A DNA stretch of 64,000 bases from Planctomycetota bacterium (GTDB lineage Bacteria; Planctomycetota; UBA1135; UBA2386): contig JACKIC010000004.1 of NCBI GenBank assembly GCA_020638655.1, forward strand, positions 1 to 64,000, in the 5' to 3' direction. A program made the translations under genes and the position numbers. Positions 63,061-64,000 of this stretch are shown in pieces. A model generated the notes under the pieces. That model did no database searches. It saw only the letters and a program-made list of their open reading frames with translations, and was not told the DNA's origin. Numbering within the stretch: position 1 is the stretch's first letter; each line of letters opens with the position of its first letter.

Positions 63061-63876
63061 GTGCCAATGCTGCGCTGGTTGCTCTACGGGTTGTTGCCGG
63101 CGATCGCCGCCGTGCTGGTGTTCGTCGGCGTCGGCGGACCGCGCCTCGCGGCGCTCGGCCTCGCGGCCGGGATCGCGGTGCCGTTCGGTCTGCTGACCGC
63201 CTGGCCGGCCTGGCCCTGGGAGATCGACCTGCAGGCGGGCACCGCGCTCTCGTGGTTGTTCTGGTGCGTCGCGTTCGCGGGCGTGCTCGGCACGCTGCAC
63301 GACCTGCGTTGGCTGCCGAAGATGCTGACCATCCCGCTCGAGGCCGCGCTGGTGGTGATGTTGCCGTGGGTGTTGTCGGCGCCGCTGCGGCCGCGGTGGT
63401 CGTTCGAGCGCGGCCTGCTCTACCTCAGCGTCGCCTGGCTCGGGCTTGTGGTGGTGTGGTGGACGCTGCGTCGCGCGTCGGAGACCAGGCCCGGCATGCT
63501 CGTGCCCGCTGCCGGCGTGCTGTGCCTGTCGGGTGACCTGTGGCTGGTGTTGTCGCGCGACCACGACCTGTCGTGGCAGCTGCTCGCCGCCGGCATCGCG
63601 GCGCTGGCGACGGCGATGTTGGTCTCGACCTGGAAGCGGCCGTTCCAGCTGGGTTCGGGCGCCACGCTGGTAATCGTGCTGCTGCACGGCGGCATGTTGC
63701 TGGCCTGCCGCGTCTACGCCGGGTTCCCGCCCGGCGCCCTGCTGCTGGCGCTGCTGGCGCCCGTGCCGCTGTGGGTGAGCTCGCACCGCAACTTCGACGA
63801 CAGCCGGCGCACCGGCGCGTGCATCGGGCTGGGCCTGTCGGCGGCGATGCTCGGCGTCGCCTGCGGCGTCCTCTGA
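63061..63876 (+). CDS. Polytopic membrane protein, paralogue of the one at 16029
   Basis: The product is 271 residues (GTG 63061; ATG 63067 is an alternative) with about nine helices. It shares the N-terminal pattern described for 16029: GLLPAIAAVLVFVGVGG, RLAALGLAAGIAVPFGLLTAWPAWPWEID and WLFWCVAF. No catalytic motif. The divergent neighbour is 55 bp away. Confidence 0.75.
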   Translation: MPMLRWLLYGLLPAIAAVLVFVGVGGPRLAALGLAAGIAVPFGLLTAWPAWPWEIDLQAGTALSWLFWCVAFAGVLGTLHDLRWLPKMLTIPLEAALVVMLPWVLSAPLRPRWSFERGLLYLSVAWLGLVVVWWTLRRASETRPGMLVPAAGVLCLSGDLWLVLSRDHDLSWQLLAAGIAALATAMLVSTWKRPFQLGSGATLVIVLLHGGMLLACRVYAGFPPGALLLALLAPVPLWVSSHRNFDDSRRTGACIGLGLSAAMLGVACGVL

Positions 63877-64000
63877 AGGAACTGCTGGCTTTGTTGGGGG
63901 CGCAGTTCGCACGGATTTTGCGGTCAGGTGTCATGGCGGGGCGCGTGCGACCACAGAGCTGGCACCGATGTCCTTCGTGCCCCCCTTCTGTCCCTCCAAC
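63877..64000. other. Right-edge intergenic sequence
   Basis: 124 bp with no visible gene. Nothing assignable. Confidence 0.4.

Overview
The window is a piece of a high-GC (about 70 %) bacterial chromosome, most likely from Planctomycetota. The pointers are an operon of DUF1549/DUF1553-like cytochrome, DUF1501, WD40 and redoxin-like proteins, very large secreted VCBS/FG-GAP and beta-propeller proteins, ECF sigma factors paired with unusual membrane partners, a bacterial deoxyhypusine-synthase-like protein and a futalosine-type menaquinone gene (MqnD). No rRNA, tRNA, CRISPR array or replication origin was seen. Genes are densely packed, often with ATGA or GTGA overlaps, and most intergenic gaps are under 250 bp.

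Layout. 0-7.5 kb: a lipoprotein, a BCP/PrxQ-type peroxiredoxin whose peroxidatic Cys codon is an in-frame UGA, a GGDEF/EAL protein, a zincin, a DCC-family oxidoreductase, a DUF4239-like membrane protein and a WbsX-like protein. 7.7-15.4 kb: two secreted proteins separated by near-identical hairpins, an ECF sigma/membrane-partner pair, and a 1201-residue membrane protein with a voltage-sensor-like helix bundle. 15.4-26.8 kb: YceI, a membrane protein, an EamA exporter, a PhyH dioxygenase, an Npt/TLC-like carrier, an ECF sigma/leucine-rich-repeat pair, an RNA methyltransferase, a NuoF-like flavoprotein, a BCAM0308-family protein and an S46 peptidase. 26.8-28.1 kb: a complete insertion sequence that landed exactly at the S46 stop codon. 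28.2-37.9 kb: a 14-repeat VCBS protein, the planctomycete cytochrome/DUF1501 operon and a propeller lipoprotein. 38.2-41.9 kb: a compact cluster of AurF-like N-oxygenase, acyl carrier protein, adenylation enzyme and deacetylase-like protein. 41.9-45.5 kb: a [2Fe-2S] ferredoxin and boxB/boxC for aerobic benzoyl-CoA degradation. 45.7-51.7 kb: a giant helicase-nuclease carrying a frameshift in a GC run. 51.7-64 kb: a protein with two in-frame UGA codons, a secreted protein, PyrC, a deoxyhypusine-synthase-like protein, MqnD, a hydrolase and a small methyltransferase/kinase-like operon.

The most notable signal is selenocysteine use. Two genes about 50 kb apart contain three in-frame UGA codons, each exactly where a redox-active Cys is expected, and each followed 12-21 nt later by a hairpin that fits a bacterial SECIS. 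One of them joins a VPGU-S-T-C thioredoxin-like domain to a short MsrA-like domain whose catalytic Cys is also UGA. The host should therefore carry selABCD elsewhere. Second in interest is the AurF/ACP/adenylation cluster, a possible small-molecule pathway. Third is the S4-like protein without a pore. Two frameshifts (near 81-90 and 46650-46663) may be real or sequencing errors.
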